Shown here: one piece after another, positions 54,473 through 63,364 of the stretch | Position numbering within the stretch: position 1 is the stretch's first letter | Layout of the letters: the number at the start of each line of letters is the position of its first letter | Assembly: GCA_016903695.1 (NCBI GenBank) | Contig: JADQBB010000005.1 | Location: forward strand, 62,001-126,000 | Direction: 5' to 3' | From: Chlorogloea purpurea SAG 13.99 | GTDB taxonomy: Bacteria > Cyanobacteriota > Cyanobacteriia > Cyanobacteriales > Microcystaceae | DNA: 64,000 nt | Translations under genes and position numbers: made by a program | Notes under the pieces: generated by a model | Told to the model about the DNA's origin: nothing | What the model saw: the letters and a program-made list of their open reading frames with translations, nothing else | The model's database searches: none

Positions 54473-54813
54473 GAGGGTAAGACAGGTTATATTGAGCGCG
54501 GAGGCAATATGATGATCGAGCCTTTCTATGGATACGGCGGTAAGTTTTCTGAAGGCTTGGCTAAGGTTAAAATCGATAATCGTGTCGGTTATATCGATAC
54601 AGATGGTCGGTACGTCATCGATTTAGCAGAGATTTCACCCGATATTGATTTTGCCTACGATTTCGTTGCGGGATTGGCGTAAGTACAAACCAGTAATTTT
54701 CTTTACGGTTATATTGAGCGGGAGAATTAGTAATCCCGCCAGGGTTTGATTCCGCCGGCGATTTTTATGGGGAGCGTTCCAATTATGCTATGTATACCGG
54801 AGCCAAAGATTAA
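54473..54813 (+). pseudogene. WG-repeat protein remnant
   Basis: Three WG/KWG-type repeats can be read: GKTGYIERGGNMMIEPFYGY, KFSEGLAKVKIDNRVGYIDTDGRYVI with DFVAGLA, and FLYGYIERE then, after a frameshift, GELVIPPGFDSAGDFY. A TAA follows GLA and the third repeat needs a second frame, so it is not functional. There is no recognisable start. The last 35 bp (54770-54804) resemble the end of the 143-bp element. Confidence 0.75.
54770..54804 (+). repeat. Degenerate end of the 143-bp element family
   Basis: The run GGGAGCGTTCCAATTATGCT and the following ATGTATACC match the left end of copy 1 (GGGAGCATCCCAATTATGCA, then AGGTATACC) at about 28 of 35 positions. It lies exactly where the WG-repeat reading stops. 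Confidence 0.5.
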
Positions 54814-54922
54814 TAGTTGACCGTCAGACATAGTTAAGCGAGGATAGAATTGCTTGAATTGTAGTATTCATTAAGGGAGAGCGAATAACTGCTAAATTTT
54901 TAATTTCTATGAAAGTCAACGA

Positions 54923-55621
54923 TTAGTTTTGATTAAAAAGATTGTCGCTATTGGCAATTTCAGCTTTAAAAGGCAGAATTGCCCCGGTCAAATTAGTGCC
55001 GGTCAAAATCGTATCAGTAAGAATGGCATCGGTTAAATCTGCTTCTGCCAGATTAGCGTCGGTTAAATCGGCCCCGGTAAGATTTGCCCCTGTAAGATCC
55101 GCCCCTTGAAGATTAGCACCTTTTAAGATGGTGCCGGAGAGATTAGCCCCTCGAAATCTACTGTAAGGAACCTCTAATCCCTCTAGGTCAGCCCCCTGTA
55201 GATTCATATTATCTAACCAGAGGCCATCTTCATTAAGGTCTTCTAGAGCATCAAGTCGGGCCAAACTATTCACAAGACCCAATTGAGCACTAGTAATAAT
55301 CGCTTCCAACGCTTGTTTATGCTTTTCTTGCTTATGCTCCCTTCTTTCTAGGATATAAAGTAAGGCCACGGTCACGATACTAAAAGACTCGATATTACCA
55401 ACGCTAATAATTGACAACGTATCATAGGTGAGGCAATTGGCTTTATAGTGTAGGGCCCGACATACGTCAAAGCGGTTCACCACCGCTAAAACAGTGAGGG
55501 CGATCAACACGGCCATCAAAAGACGGAGAGAAAAAGATCTTTGAAAAAAGCGGAAAAATCGTGAATTTCTCCGTTTTTTCTGTTGTTCGTACCAAGTTAT
55601 CCGGCGGCTACGGGGTGACAT
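54923..55621 (-). CDS. Membrane-anchored pentapeptide-repeat protein
   Basis: The 232-residue protein has two hydrophobic helices (LLMAVLIALTVLAVVNRF, about residues 32-49, and IESFSIVTVALLYILERR, about 73-90), a charged coiled-coil-like stretch, then about 16 pentapeptide repeats of the A(D/N)LxG type (residues 135-220). The repeats form a right-handed beta-helix. Role is unknown. It is the last gene of the sulfatase operon, starting 7 bp after the stop of the shorter sulfatase. Confidence 0.85.
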   Translation of the reverse strand: MSPRSRRITWYEQQKKRRNSRFFRFFQRSFSLRLLMAVLIALTVLAVVNRFDVCRALHYKANCLTYDTLSIISVGNIESFSIVTVALLYILERREHKQEKHKQALEAIITSAQLGLVNSLARLDALEDLNEDGLWLDNMNLQGADLEGLEVPYSRFRGANLSGTILKGANLQGADLTGANLTGADLTDANLAEADLTDAILTDTILTGTNLTGAILPFKAEIANSDNLFNQN

Positions 55622-55628
55622 ATAACAA

Positions 55629-57131
55629 TTAAGAGCTGGGGATTCCCGCTTGTAATTTCTCGACTATTTGATCGATACCAAAACTAGCCGCTTTCTGACG
55701 GGGTGGATAATCCTTAAAGGTGGAGAGAAATTGAGCCACGTAATCACTCGCCGGGATGATCAGGAAAACTCGATCTATCATCCAGTCATAATAGGTGTTA
55801 GAGGTTATATCCGCACGTTCATAAGGGTCAGTGACGAGATTAAATATCTTCGGCACTCGCAAAACCGTAAAAGGTTCCGCCCAAATCTGTAAAGTACCCG
55901 GACAACGTTGCTCCATAAAGACGAATTTCCAGTTTTCGTATCTTAGAGCCGTGAGATCACCGTCATCGGAGAAATAGAAAAACTCTTTTCGAGGGCTGAT
56001 AATAGTTTCTCCCGTCCAGTAGGGCAACATATTATAACCATCGAGATGAATCTTAAAGGTTTTATTCCCTACCTGATGCCCCTGTAACAATTTCTCTTTT
56101 ATCTCCGTCTCTCCCGCTGCGGCTAAAAGAGTGGGAAGCCAATCCAGATGACTGCCGATGCCGTTGCAGATACTGCCGGCCGCTATCTTACCGGGCCAGC
56201 GTACCATCGCCGGAACCCGATAGGCTCCCTCCCAGTTGGAATTTTTCTCATTACGGAAAGGAGTCATACCCGAATCCGGCCAGCTATTCATGTGCGGGCC
56301 GTTATCGGTGCTGTACATGACGATCGTATCTTCAGCTATCCCCAACTCATCGATCAAATCCAGTAATTCACCCACCGTTTTATCGTGATCGATCATCGTG
56401 TCGTGATATTCCGACTGCCACTGACCCGCCTGACCCTTGCTTTCCGGTTTACAGTGGGTGCGGAAGTGCATATGGGTGGTATTAAACCAAACAAAAAAGG
56501 GTGTGTCAGCTTCTTTCTGTTTGCGAATGAATCCTTCCGCAGCTTCGAGAAATTCGTCGTCAACGGTTTCCATCCGTTTTTTAGTCAGGGGGCCCATATT
56601 CTCTATTTTTTGGGTGCCGTCACCGTTAGCCCAACAGTGGAGGACTCCGCGGGGGCCGTAGCGTTGACGGAAATTGGGGAATTGTTCGGAATTGGGATAA
56701 TCTACGTTTTCCGGTTCCTCTTCGGCGTTGAGGTGGTAGAGATTGCCGAAAAATTCATCGAAACCGTGCATGGTGGGCAAATGTTCGTCTCTGTCACCGA
56801 AATGGTTCTTGCCGAATTGACCCGTAGCGTAACCGAGGGGTTTTAAAAGTTCGGGGATACTAGGGTCTTCCGCTTTGAATCCCAAGGGTGCGCCTGGTAA
56901 ACCCACTTTACTTAAACCGGTGCGGAAGACGGATTGACCGGTGATAAAAGCCGCCCTTCCCGCTGTACAACTTTGCTCGCCGTAGTAGTGGATGAAGCGC
57001 ATTCCTTCTTTAGCCACACGATCGATATTGGGGGTTTGATAGCCCATCAAGCCATCGGAATAACAGCTTAAGTTGCTGATACCGATGTCGTCACCCCAGA
57101 TGATTAAAATATTCGGTTTACCTTGAGGCAT
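55629..57131 (-). CDS. Type I sulfatase, short form
   Basis: The 500-residue protein is an alkaline-phosphatase-superfamily sulfatase. It begins KPNILIIWGDDIGISNLSCYSDG, with metal-binding aspartates, and has the formylglycine motif CTAGR at Cys55 within GEQSCTAGRAAFITGQS. Later motifs are DTIVMYSTDNGPHMNSWPDSG and FFVWFNTTHMHFRTH. No signal peptide is present, so it is probably cytoplasmic. It hydrolyses a sulfate ester of unknown type and is activated by the FGE encoded in the same operon. A 73-bp gap follows the longer sulfatase. Confidence 0.93.
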   Translation of the reverse strand: MPQGKPNILIIWGDDIGISNLSCYSDGLMGYQTPNIDRVAKEGMRFIHYYGEQSCTAGRAAFITGQSVFRTGLSKVGLPGAPLGFKAEDPSIPELLKPLGYATGQFGKNHFGDRDEHLPTMHGFDEFFGNLYHLNAEEEPENVDYPNSEQFPNFRQRYGPRGVLHCWANGDGTQKIENMGPLTKKRMETVDDEFLEAAEGFIRKQKEADTPFFVWFNTTHMHFRTHCKPESKGQAGQWQSEYHDTMIDHDKTVGELLDLIDELGIAEDTIVMYSTDNGPHMNSWPDSGMTPFRNEKNSNWEGAYRVPAMVRWPGKIAAGSICNGIGSHLDWLPTLLAAAGETEIKEKLLQGHQVGNKTFKIHLDGYNMLPYWTGETIISPRKEFFYFSDDGDLTALRYENWKFVFMEQRCPGTLQIWAEPFTVLRVPKIFNLVTDPYERADITSNTYYDWMIDRVFLIIPASDYVAQFLSTFKDYPPRQKAASFGIDQIVEKLQAGIPSS

Positions 57132-57204
57132 GAGTTACTCCTGATTGAATAGTGGTAGCTAGTGAACCGGGGGCGATCGCTACCTATGTCGCCCCGATGC
57201 CGTG

Positions 57205-59559
57205 TTATTGGCGAGCCAGATAGACCCGCATTTTCTCTTCGTAATCCTCTACCGGAGTCCCCGTCACATCCACTAACGCCTTACGAATCTCTCCGTTGAA
57301 AGCAAAAGGAGGTTGATAATCTGGCATAGTGGGCGAACCGGGATCAGCCCCTACCGCTACCCCCGCACTAAGTCCGAGAGATAAAGGTATGGTTACGGAC
57401 AAGTTACCTTCTCCTACAGGCTGAGCGTCAACGAGTAAGGTTATTTTTGCGGGAGCGCCCTTACCTTGCCCCGGATTAGCCGGGCCCGTAGGCTCGAATT
57501 GAAAACTGAAAATATGTTTGCCACTAGGAAGAGATGTGGTGGACTGGATTTTAAAATAACTATCGGCTACATAGTTATAACCGTAGGTTAACTTACCGTT
57601 TTGCACGTAGAAGCTAAAACCACCGTCGTTACCACCCATAGAGAAGAGTACCCCCTCGGCTCCTCCTTCAGGAACCACCGCTTCTATGGAAACAGAGTGA
57701 GCGCGGTTCAACAACCGTGGAGCAGCGTTAATAGGCACCACCTGAGTACCGGGATAATATACATATCGTTGACGATCGCTGGCTATCTGCGGGCGTTCCT
57801 CTGCAAATCGCTGAGTTCCCCGGCTATCGATGGGTAGGACGTTATATTTCCCCGCCTCTACGTACCACATACCGATCATGGCGATCAAGCGTTCTTGTTC
57901 TGAGGCGGCGAGGTTATTGGTCTCGGCGAAATCCTCCTTCAGATTATATAATTCCCAGCCATTAGCGTCTAATTCTGTTAGTTTATCGTAGGAAATCGGT
58001 GCGCCAAAAAACAAGCCCGATTCGGTAAAAGAAGTACCCGGCCAAGGACAAACAGCCCGCCAGCCATCATGATAGAGGGAACGATGACCGAACATCTCGA
58101 AATACTGGGTGATATGTTTATCGGCAGCTTTGGCATCGTTAAAAGAATTGGCAAAGCTGAATCCTTCAATAGGAGACTGGGTAACTCCCCTGATGGTCGT
58201 GGGTGGTTCGATACCCAAGGCTTCTAGAACAGTGGGAACCATATCGATCGCGTGGGCGTATTGATGTCGGATCTCGCCTCTAGCGGCAATTCCCGCGGGC
58301 CAGGAGACAATAAAAGGATCGCTCACACCACCTCGATAGGTTTCCCGTTTCCAGCGGCGAAACGGAGTATTCCCTGCGTGAGTCCAACCCCAAGGATAGT
58401 GATTGAAGTATTTAGGGCCACCCAAATCATCTAGCGCCGCGAGATTCTGTTCCAGATTATCGGGCACATTATTAAAAAACTTATTCTCGTTGATCGAGCC
58501 GGTAGGCCCCCCTTCGGAACTGGCCCCATTATCGGAAATGACCATAATTAAAGTATTTTCATACTGACCCATATCTTTGAGAAATTGGATTAACTCCCCG
58601 ATGTAATGGTCTGTATGTTCTAGGAATCCGGCGAAAACCTCCATCATCCGCGCGTACAGTTTTCGCTCATCACCCGATAAAGAGTTCCAATCTTGTACAT
58701 CGGGGTCGTGGCAGGAGAGAACCGTATCCGGCGGGATAATACCCATTTCCTTCTGTTTGGCGAAAACTTTCTCTCGATAGGCATCCCACCCATCATCGAA
58801 CTGCCCCTTATATTTATCGATCCATTCTTTGGGGGCGTGATGGGGCGCGTGCATGGCTCCAGGACAGAAGTACATGAAGAAGGGTTTATTCGGAGCCACC
58901 TGTTTAGCATCGGCGATCATCGCCTTGGCTTTTTCCACTAGATCCACCGTCAGATGATAGCCTTCTTCCGGGGTTTTCTCCGCTTCGGTCTGGCTATTGT
59001 CCCGCACTAATTCCGGGTAGTATTGATGGGTGTCACCGCCGAGGAAACCATAGAAACGCTCGAAACCGCGACCGAGGGGCCAGCGATCGTAAGGCCCCGC
59101 GGCGCTACCCTGTTCCGAGGGTGTTAAGTGCCATTTTCCTATAGCGTAGGTGTTATAACCCTTTTGTAAGAGGATTTCCGAGAGCAGACCGTTTTCAAAG
59201 GGCATATAACCATTAGCCCCAGGATAACCCATCGCTCCCTCGGTAATGCAGGCGAGACCGTTAGAATGGTGATTGCGTCCCGTCAAAATGCAAGAGCGTG
59301 AAGGAGAACAGAGGGCAGTGGTGTGCATATTGCTATAGCGCAAACCATTGGCTGCCAGTGCATCAAGGTTAGGGGTGTGGATGGGACTACCGAAGCAACC
59401 GAGTTGACCGAAACCCGTATCATCTAGAACGATGAAGATAACGTTGGGCGAGCCTTCTTTCGCCCGATTAGGCTCGGGCCAGGCGGGAGTGGAAACATCG
59501 GCGGTACGACCGATGACACCAGGGAAAGCTGTTCCGGGTTTGTATTCTCTTAGAGACAT
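57205..59559 (-). CDS. Type I arylsulfatase, long form with C-terminal lectin-like domain
   Basis: The 784-residue protein has the sulfatase domain over about 560 residues, beginning SPNVIFIVLDDTGFGQLGCFGS, with the formylglycine cysteine Cys84 in LCSPSRSCILTGRNHHSNG, MYFCPGAMHAPHHAPKEWIDKY and IMVISDNGASSEGGPTGSINE. The last 200 residues look like a laminin-G/concanavalin-type jelly roll (VLFSMGGNDGGFSFYVQNGKLTYGYNYV). Length matches the 780-residue AtsD-type enzymes. No signal peptide is seen. The substrate is unknown. Confidence 0.94.
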   Translation of the reverse strand: MSLREYKPGTAFPGVIGRTADVSTPAWPEPNRAKEGSPNVIFIVLDDTGFGQLGCFGSPIHTPNLDALAANGLRYSNMHTTALCSPSRSCILTGRNHHSNGLACITEGAMGYPGANGYMPFENGLLSEILLQKGYNTYAIGKWHLTPSEQGSAAGPYDRWPLGRGFERFYGFLGGDTHQYYPELVRDNSQTEAEKTPEEGYHLTVDLVEKAKAMIADAKQVAPNKPFFMYFCPGAMHAPHHAPKEWIDKYKGQFDDGWDAYREKVFAKQKEMGIIPPDTVLSCHDPDVQDWNSLSGDERKLYARMMEVFAGFLEHTDHYIGELIQFLKDMGQYENTLIMVISDNGASSEGGPTGSINENKFFNNVPDNLEQNLAALDDLGGPKYFNHYPWGWTHAGNTPFRRWKRETYRGGVSDPFIVSWPAGIAARGEIRHQYAHAIDMVPTVLEALGIEPPTTIRGVTQSPIEGFSFANSFNDAKAADKHITQYFEMFGHRSLYHDGWRAVCPWPGTSFTESGLFFGAPISYDKLTELDANGWELYNLKEDFAETNNLAASEQERLIAMIGMWYVEAGKYNVLPIDSRGTQRFAEERPQIASDRQRYVYYPGTQVVPINAAPRLLNRAHSVSIEAVVPEGGAEGVLFSMGGNDGGFSFYVQNGKLTYGYNYVADSYFKIQSTTSLPSGKHIFSFQFEPTGPANPGQGKGAPAKITLLVDAQPVGEGNLSVTIPLSLGLSAGVAVGADPGSPTMPDYQPPFAFNGEIRKALVDVTGTPVEDYEEKMRVYLARQ

Positions 59560-59598
59560 AATTGTTACTCCTGATAAAGATGTGTGATTGAATCCTGC

Positions 59599-60576
59599 TT
59601 AAGCTCTAACGAGCAGGCGGAAACCTATATGACAGGTAGAAGTATCGATCGGCTGCGCCATCCTCGCCGCCGGGCGATAACGACGGCAATAACTGGGCGC
59701 ACAGAGAAAAGAACCACCTTTGATCACCTTGCGGGGAATTTTTATATCGGGCATGGAAGGATCGAAACTTCTTTCTAATTCCCCGCCGCGAGGATTATCC
59801 ACCGTACAGCAGGAAGGTTTTTTAATTTCCTTATGTTCCTGATACCAGTCGCTCGTCCATTCCCACACATTGCCGATGGTGTCATAAAGTCCGTATCCAT
59901 TGGGGGGAAAAGAACCCACGCCAGAGGTGCGTTCATAGCCGTCCTGACGGGTGTTCTCGTGGGGAAATTCTCCCTGCCAAGTATTGGCCATCATCCGCCC
60001 CCCCGGATGCAGTTCGTCTCCCCAAGCAAATTCCGTCCCCTCCAAACCTCCCCGCGCCGCCAATTCCCACTGGGCTTCCGTGGGGATGTCTTTCCCTATC
60101 CACCTGGCGTAAGCTTCTACATCTTCATAAGTGATATGAACCACGGGATGTTTATCCCTGTCCTTGATCGAACTACCGGGGCCTTCGGGGTGCCGCCAGT
60201 TTGCACCTCTTATATATATCCACCAGTTATAACGGTTGTTTTTATCGACTTTCTGTTTCGGTTTCACGAAAACCGTCGAGGATGGCTCTAGTAGTTCCGG
60301 TTTAGCCCCAGGGTAATCTTCTGGATTGGCGGGGCGTTCGGCAAAGGTTATATACCCGGTTTCTTTGACGAATTTTCGGAAATTGGCGTTGGTGACGGGA
60401 AAGCGATCGATCCAAAATCCGTTAACTTTAACTTTATGAACTGGTGCCTCTTCGGGATAATGATTATCGGAACCCATTGCAAAAGTTCCTCCAGGTATCC
60501 AGACCATATCTTTAAAAGGTGGGCGGCCGGCGGAAGATTTCGTTATTTTTTGTAAAGGCGAGGTAGTAACTTTCAT
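59599..60576 (-). CDS. Formylglycine-generating enzyme (sulfatase-modifying factor)
   Basis: The 325-residue protein oxidises the active-site cysteine of sulfatases to formylglycine. It shows VWIPGGTFAMGSDNHYPEEAPVHKVKVNGFWIDRFPVTNANF, GYGLYDTIGNVWEWTSDWYQ and the C-terminal GGSFLCAPSYCRRYRPAAR, in which Cys292 and Cys297 match the copper-binding catalytic pair. There is no signal peptide, consistent with action on cytoplasmic sulfatases. It is first in the operon and lies 39 bp before the long sulfatase. Confidence 0.94.
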   Translation of the reverse strand: MKVTTSPLQKITKSSAGRPPFKDMVWIPGGTFAMGSDNHYPEEAPVHKVKVNGFWIDRFPVTNANFRKFVKETGYITFAERPANPEDYPGAKPELLEPSSTVFVKPKQKVDKNNRYNWWIYIRGANWRHPEGPGSSIKDRDKHPVVHITYEDVEAYARWIGKDIPTEAQWELAARGGLEGTEFAWGDELHPGGRMMANTWQGEFPHENTRQDGYERTSGVGSFPPNGYGLYDTIGNVWEWTSDWYQEHKEIKKPSCCTVDNPRGGELERSFDPSMPDIKIPRKVIKGGSFLCAPSYCRRYRPAARMAQPIDTSTCHIGFRLLVRA

Positions 60577-60960
60577 AAATTTTTAAGGTAGGTTTTAGTA
60601 AAAGTAAGAGTAATAATTGAGAGTATCTCAAAGATAAGAAACTTATCATTAAGTATTACCTTAACTTAAAAAAAATAAGAGAATAATAAAAATTAACCTG
60701 TCAAAAGTCAATTACTGTTTTTATTTTCTATCACCGAAGTAAAGCTAATTCAACTTTATAACTAATTTTTAACAACTACTTTATGCAGTTTATTTATCAA
60801 AAAACAAGTAATCGTAACATTTCTTGTTATAAATAGAAAAATTTGGGGGGAGCATCCCAATTTCGCAATAAATCAATTAAACGAACTCGTGAGCGAGAGA
60901 AGATGGGAAGAGAAATAATAAAAATATAACCGATTGTGAGCGACTCTCGATTTCTCCTAA
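60577..60960. other. AT-rich gap upstream of the sulfatase operon
   Basis: This stretch should hold the promoter of the sulfatase operon on the minus strand. It is rich in A and T, and I see no gene. An element end lies at 60848-60868, described separately. The last 100 bp up to the WG-repeat remnant show nothing recognisable. Confidence 0.55.
60848..60868 (+). repeat. Solo end of the 143-bp element family
   Basis: GGGAGCATCCCAATTTCGCAA matches the extended terminal repeat of copy 1 at 19 of 21 positions. Nothing resembling the element's palindromes follows, so it is a remnant. It lies about 110 bp before the WG-repeat remnant. Confidence 0.75.
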
Positions 60961-61471
60961 GACCTTGCGGCGGTGCTAATCAATGAAAAGTGGGGATATA
61001 TTAACCGGGAGGGACAATTTATCATTACCCTTGGGTTTGAAGAAGCGCGTAAGTTCGCTCAGGGATTGGCAACGGTAAGAGTTAATAATCTCTGGGGATA
61101 TATTAACGGAGACGGAGAAATTGCGATCAAACCACAATTTTACGGGGCGATCGAGTTTAGCGAGGAATTGGGGGCGGTTGTCAAAGGTGACTTGTGGGGA
61201 TATATTGATAGAAGTGTTTGTTTCATAATACCACCTCAATATCACACCGTTGAAAATTTCGTGGGTGGTTTGGCGAAGGTCAATAGGTACTTTCAATCGA
61301 GTTATATCGCTCGAACCGGTTCCCCCGTCGCTAGCGATGACCCGGGTTTGAAGGTTAATCTAGAAAGGTTTCCCGAGTTAATACTATACAAATTACTGGA
61401 ACCTGCTTTTACACATTCAAGAACTTTCTATCCTGACCTATATAAAAAAAGAACATTAATAGATATTGTTC

Positions 61472-61630
61472 AGCAAATAGGGAGCATCCCATTTTTGCAA
61501 CGACCGGCGGGGAATCAATTCCCCGCCTCATAGTCCAAGTCCTCTTAAGAGGACTTCTGCTATGAGACCGTGATTAAAATCACGGTCGGGTCAGGTATAC
61601 CTTGCATAATTGGGATGCTCCCAGCAAATA
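61472..61630. repeat. 8-bp target-site duplications around element copy 2
   Basis: AGCAAATA stands at 61472-61479 and again at 61623-61630, immediately outside the terminal inverted repeats. The size equals that at copy 1 although the sequence differs. Confidence 0.9.
61480..61622 (+). mobile_element. 143-bp MITE-like element, copy 2 (in WG-repeat gene)
   Basis: This copy begins GGGAGCATCCCATTTTTGCA and ends TTGCATAATTGGGATGCTCC plus C. It is the reverse complement of copy 1 apart from position 80 and the two loop bases at 97-98, where AA replaces TT. It is flanked by the 8-bp direct repeats AGCAAATA at 61472-61479 and 61623-61630. It holds the same three 10-bp-stem palindromes and encodes no protein of its own. 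Confidence 0.9.
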
Positions 61631-61859
61631 TATATAATTATATTTGGATTTTTATTTAGGTTATTTTTCATAGTACCTTGGCACATTATTTATTATAGAT
61701 TTAATATATGGGAGCATGCTGAATTTAAAACAAAAGCTGAAGGATTAGGCGCGCTCGGTATCTTAAATCAGTGAGTCAAGAGAAGGGAGAAGCGAGTGTT
61801 GGTTCATGCGGTAGCTACTAGTTACCCTCTCTCCTCTCTTCTCGTTTCTCACTAATACA

Positions 61860-63179
61860 TTACTTTTCTATCTCGTGGACGAACTTAGGAACCGCCGCGG
61901 TGAGTACCTCGTTACCTTCGCCCGTCACTAACACATCATCCTCGATACGAACCCCGATACCGCGCCAATGTTCCGGCACTTCTGGCTGTCCTTCGGCGGG
62001 TTTTATATCGGGTGCGATATAGATACCGGGTTCAACGGTCAACACCTGTCCTGGTTGCAGGGTCTGCCAAGCCTCTTCCCCGCACTTGTAAGCCCCCGCG
62101 TCGTGTACGTCCAAGCCCAGCCAGTGTCCGGTGCGGTGCATATAGAAGGGTTTATATTTCTCCTCTTTGATGATTTCTTCTATATCTCCCACCAGTAGTT
62201 TTAAATCCATTAAACCTTCCACTAAAACCCTGACGGCGGTGTCGTGAATCTGGTTGTAAGGATTACCCGCTTTCACCGCTTCTATGGCTTTTAACTGTGC
62301 GTCTAATACTAATTGATAGATGGTTTTTTGTTCTGGGGTGAATTTGCCGTTAACGGGGAAGGTACGGGTAATATCGCCGTTGTAATATTCGTAGGCACAA
62401 CCGGCATCGATGAGCAGTAAATCGCCGTCTTGAAGTTGTTGATCGTTGTTAATATAGTGCAGTATACAGGCGTTAGCGCCCCCGGCGACGATCGAGGGAT
62501 AGGCGGGCCCCATCCCCCCCGACCTACGGAATGTGTGCGCTATTTCCGCTTCGATTTGATATTCATACTGTCCGGGGCGGGTGAATTCTCTGGCGCGGTT
62601 GTGGGCGGTGGCAGAAATAGCTGTGGCTTTCCGCAACAATTCTAATTCGGTTTCGCTCTTAATTAAACGCAGGGGATGGAGGATGAAGTTAGTGTCTTCT
62701 ATTCCCGTGGGGCCGTAACCTTTCCTCCCATAACCAGCTACCTGTCTCTGCCAGTGAGTCAGGATAGTGTTATTGAGATTTTTATCGCGCCCGAAATGGT
62801 AATAAATGCGATCGCTTTTATCGAGATATTGAGGTAATTTCTCGTCCAATTGGTCGATGGTATAAGCTTCATCAGCGCCGAAATATTCTTTCGCACCTTC
62901 TACACCCCATCTGTATCCAGTCCAAGTTTCCTTTTCGGGGTCTTTCGGTTGTACGAAGAGTATATATTTATGTTCACTGTGGTGCGGGGCTAATACTGCC
63001 ACTGCTGAAGGTTCATTGAAGCCCGTCAGATAATAAAAGTCGCTTTCTTGGCGGTAGGTGTACTCAACATCGTTGTGCATTACCGCCATCGGCGCTGACA
63101 CGAATATAGCCGTGCCGTTGCCGATTTTCTCCATGATTAGTTCCCGCCGTTGCCGGTATTCGCTTTGAGCAATTGCCAT
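61860..63179 (-). CDS. pepP: Xaa-Pro aminopeptidase (aminopeptidase P)
   Basis: The 439-residue pita-bread metallopeptidase removes N-terminal residues preceding proline. The N-terminal domain has YRQESDFYYLTGFNEPSAVAVLAP. The metal ligands are visible in LLIDAGCAYEYYNGDITRTFP (two Asp), MHRTGHWLGLDVHD (His), LTVEPGIYIAPD (Glu) and GVRIEDDVLVT (Glu). There is no signal peptide. A decayed copy of its last 37 codons lies at 54215. Confidence 0.95.
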   Translation of the reverse strand: MAIAQSEYRQRRELIMEKIGNGTAIFVSAPMAVMHNDVEYTYRQESDFYYLTGFNEPSAVAVLAPHHSEHKYILFVQPKDPEKETWTGYRWGVEGAKEYFGADEAYTIDQLDEKLPQYLDKSDRIYYHFGRDKNLNNTILTHWQRQVAGYGRKGYGPTGIEDTNFILHPLRLIKSETELELLRKATAISATAHNRAREFTRPGQYEYQIEAEIAHTFRRSGGMGPAYPSIVAGGANACILHYINNDQQLQDGDLLLIDAGCAYEYYNGDITRTFPVNGKFTPEQKTIYQLVLDAQLKAIEAVKAGNPYNQIHDTAVRVLVEGLMDLKLLVGDIEEIIKEEKYKPFYMHRTGHWLGLDVHDAGAYKCGEEAWQTLQPGQVLTVEPGIYIAPDIKPAEGQPEVPEHWRGIGVRIEDDVLVTGEGNEVLTAAVPKFVHEIEK

Positions 63180-63364
63180 AGATGATCGATCGTATAGATA
63201 ATATATCTATCTTAAAGCGAGAAAAACATAGGAGTAGTCCCCATGTCAAATCTACAACCTCAGGCTTTACAATTTTTACCTATTAGTTAAGGAATCTAGA
63301 TATACCGCTCGCTGAAATTGTTTGAGCATTTTAACGTTATGGGGAGAGGAAATAGGGAATACGT

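Larger units (their letters stand above)
60961..61774 (+). pseudogene. WG-repeat protein gene, interrupted by the 143-bp element
   Basis: The open frame from a GTG at 60973 contains three WG repeats (KWGYINREGQFIITLGFEEA, NNLWGYINGDGEIAIKPQFY, GDLWGYIDRSVCFIIPPQYH) and then about 80 residues without repeats. The repeat register already starts at 60961 (DLAAV), directly after a stop, so the 5' end is missing. At 61480 the element adds the tail GSIPFLQRPAGNQFPAS and a stop at 61533. Without the element and one duplication the frame continues for about 48 residues, including a hydrophobic helix rich in I, F and L, to a TGA at 61774. Confidence 0.8.

Noticed and set aside
56385..56846. Plus-strand open frame of 153 codons antisense to the short sulfatase
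   Set aside because: It is antisense to a strongly conserved catalytic region and has no supporting signal.
61710..61725. GGGAGCATG sequence just downstream of element copy 2, resembling an element end
   Set aside because: The match stops after eight bases, and the sequence is coding in the restored WG-repeat frame, so chance is more likely.
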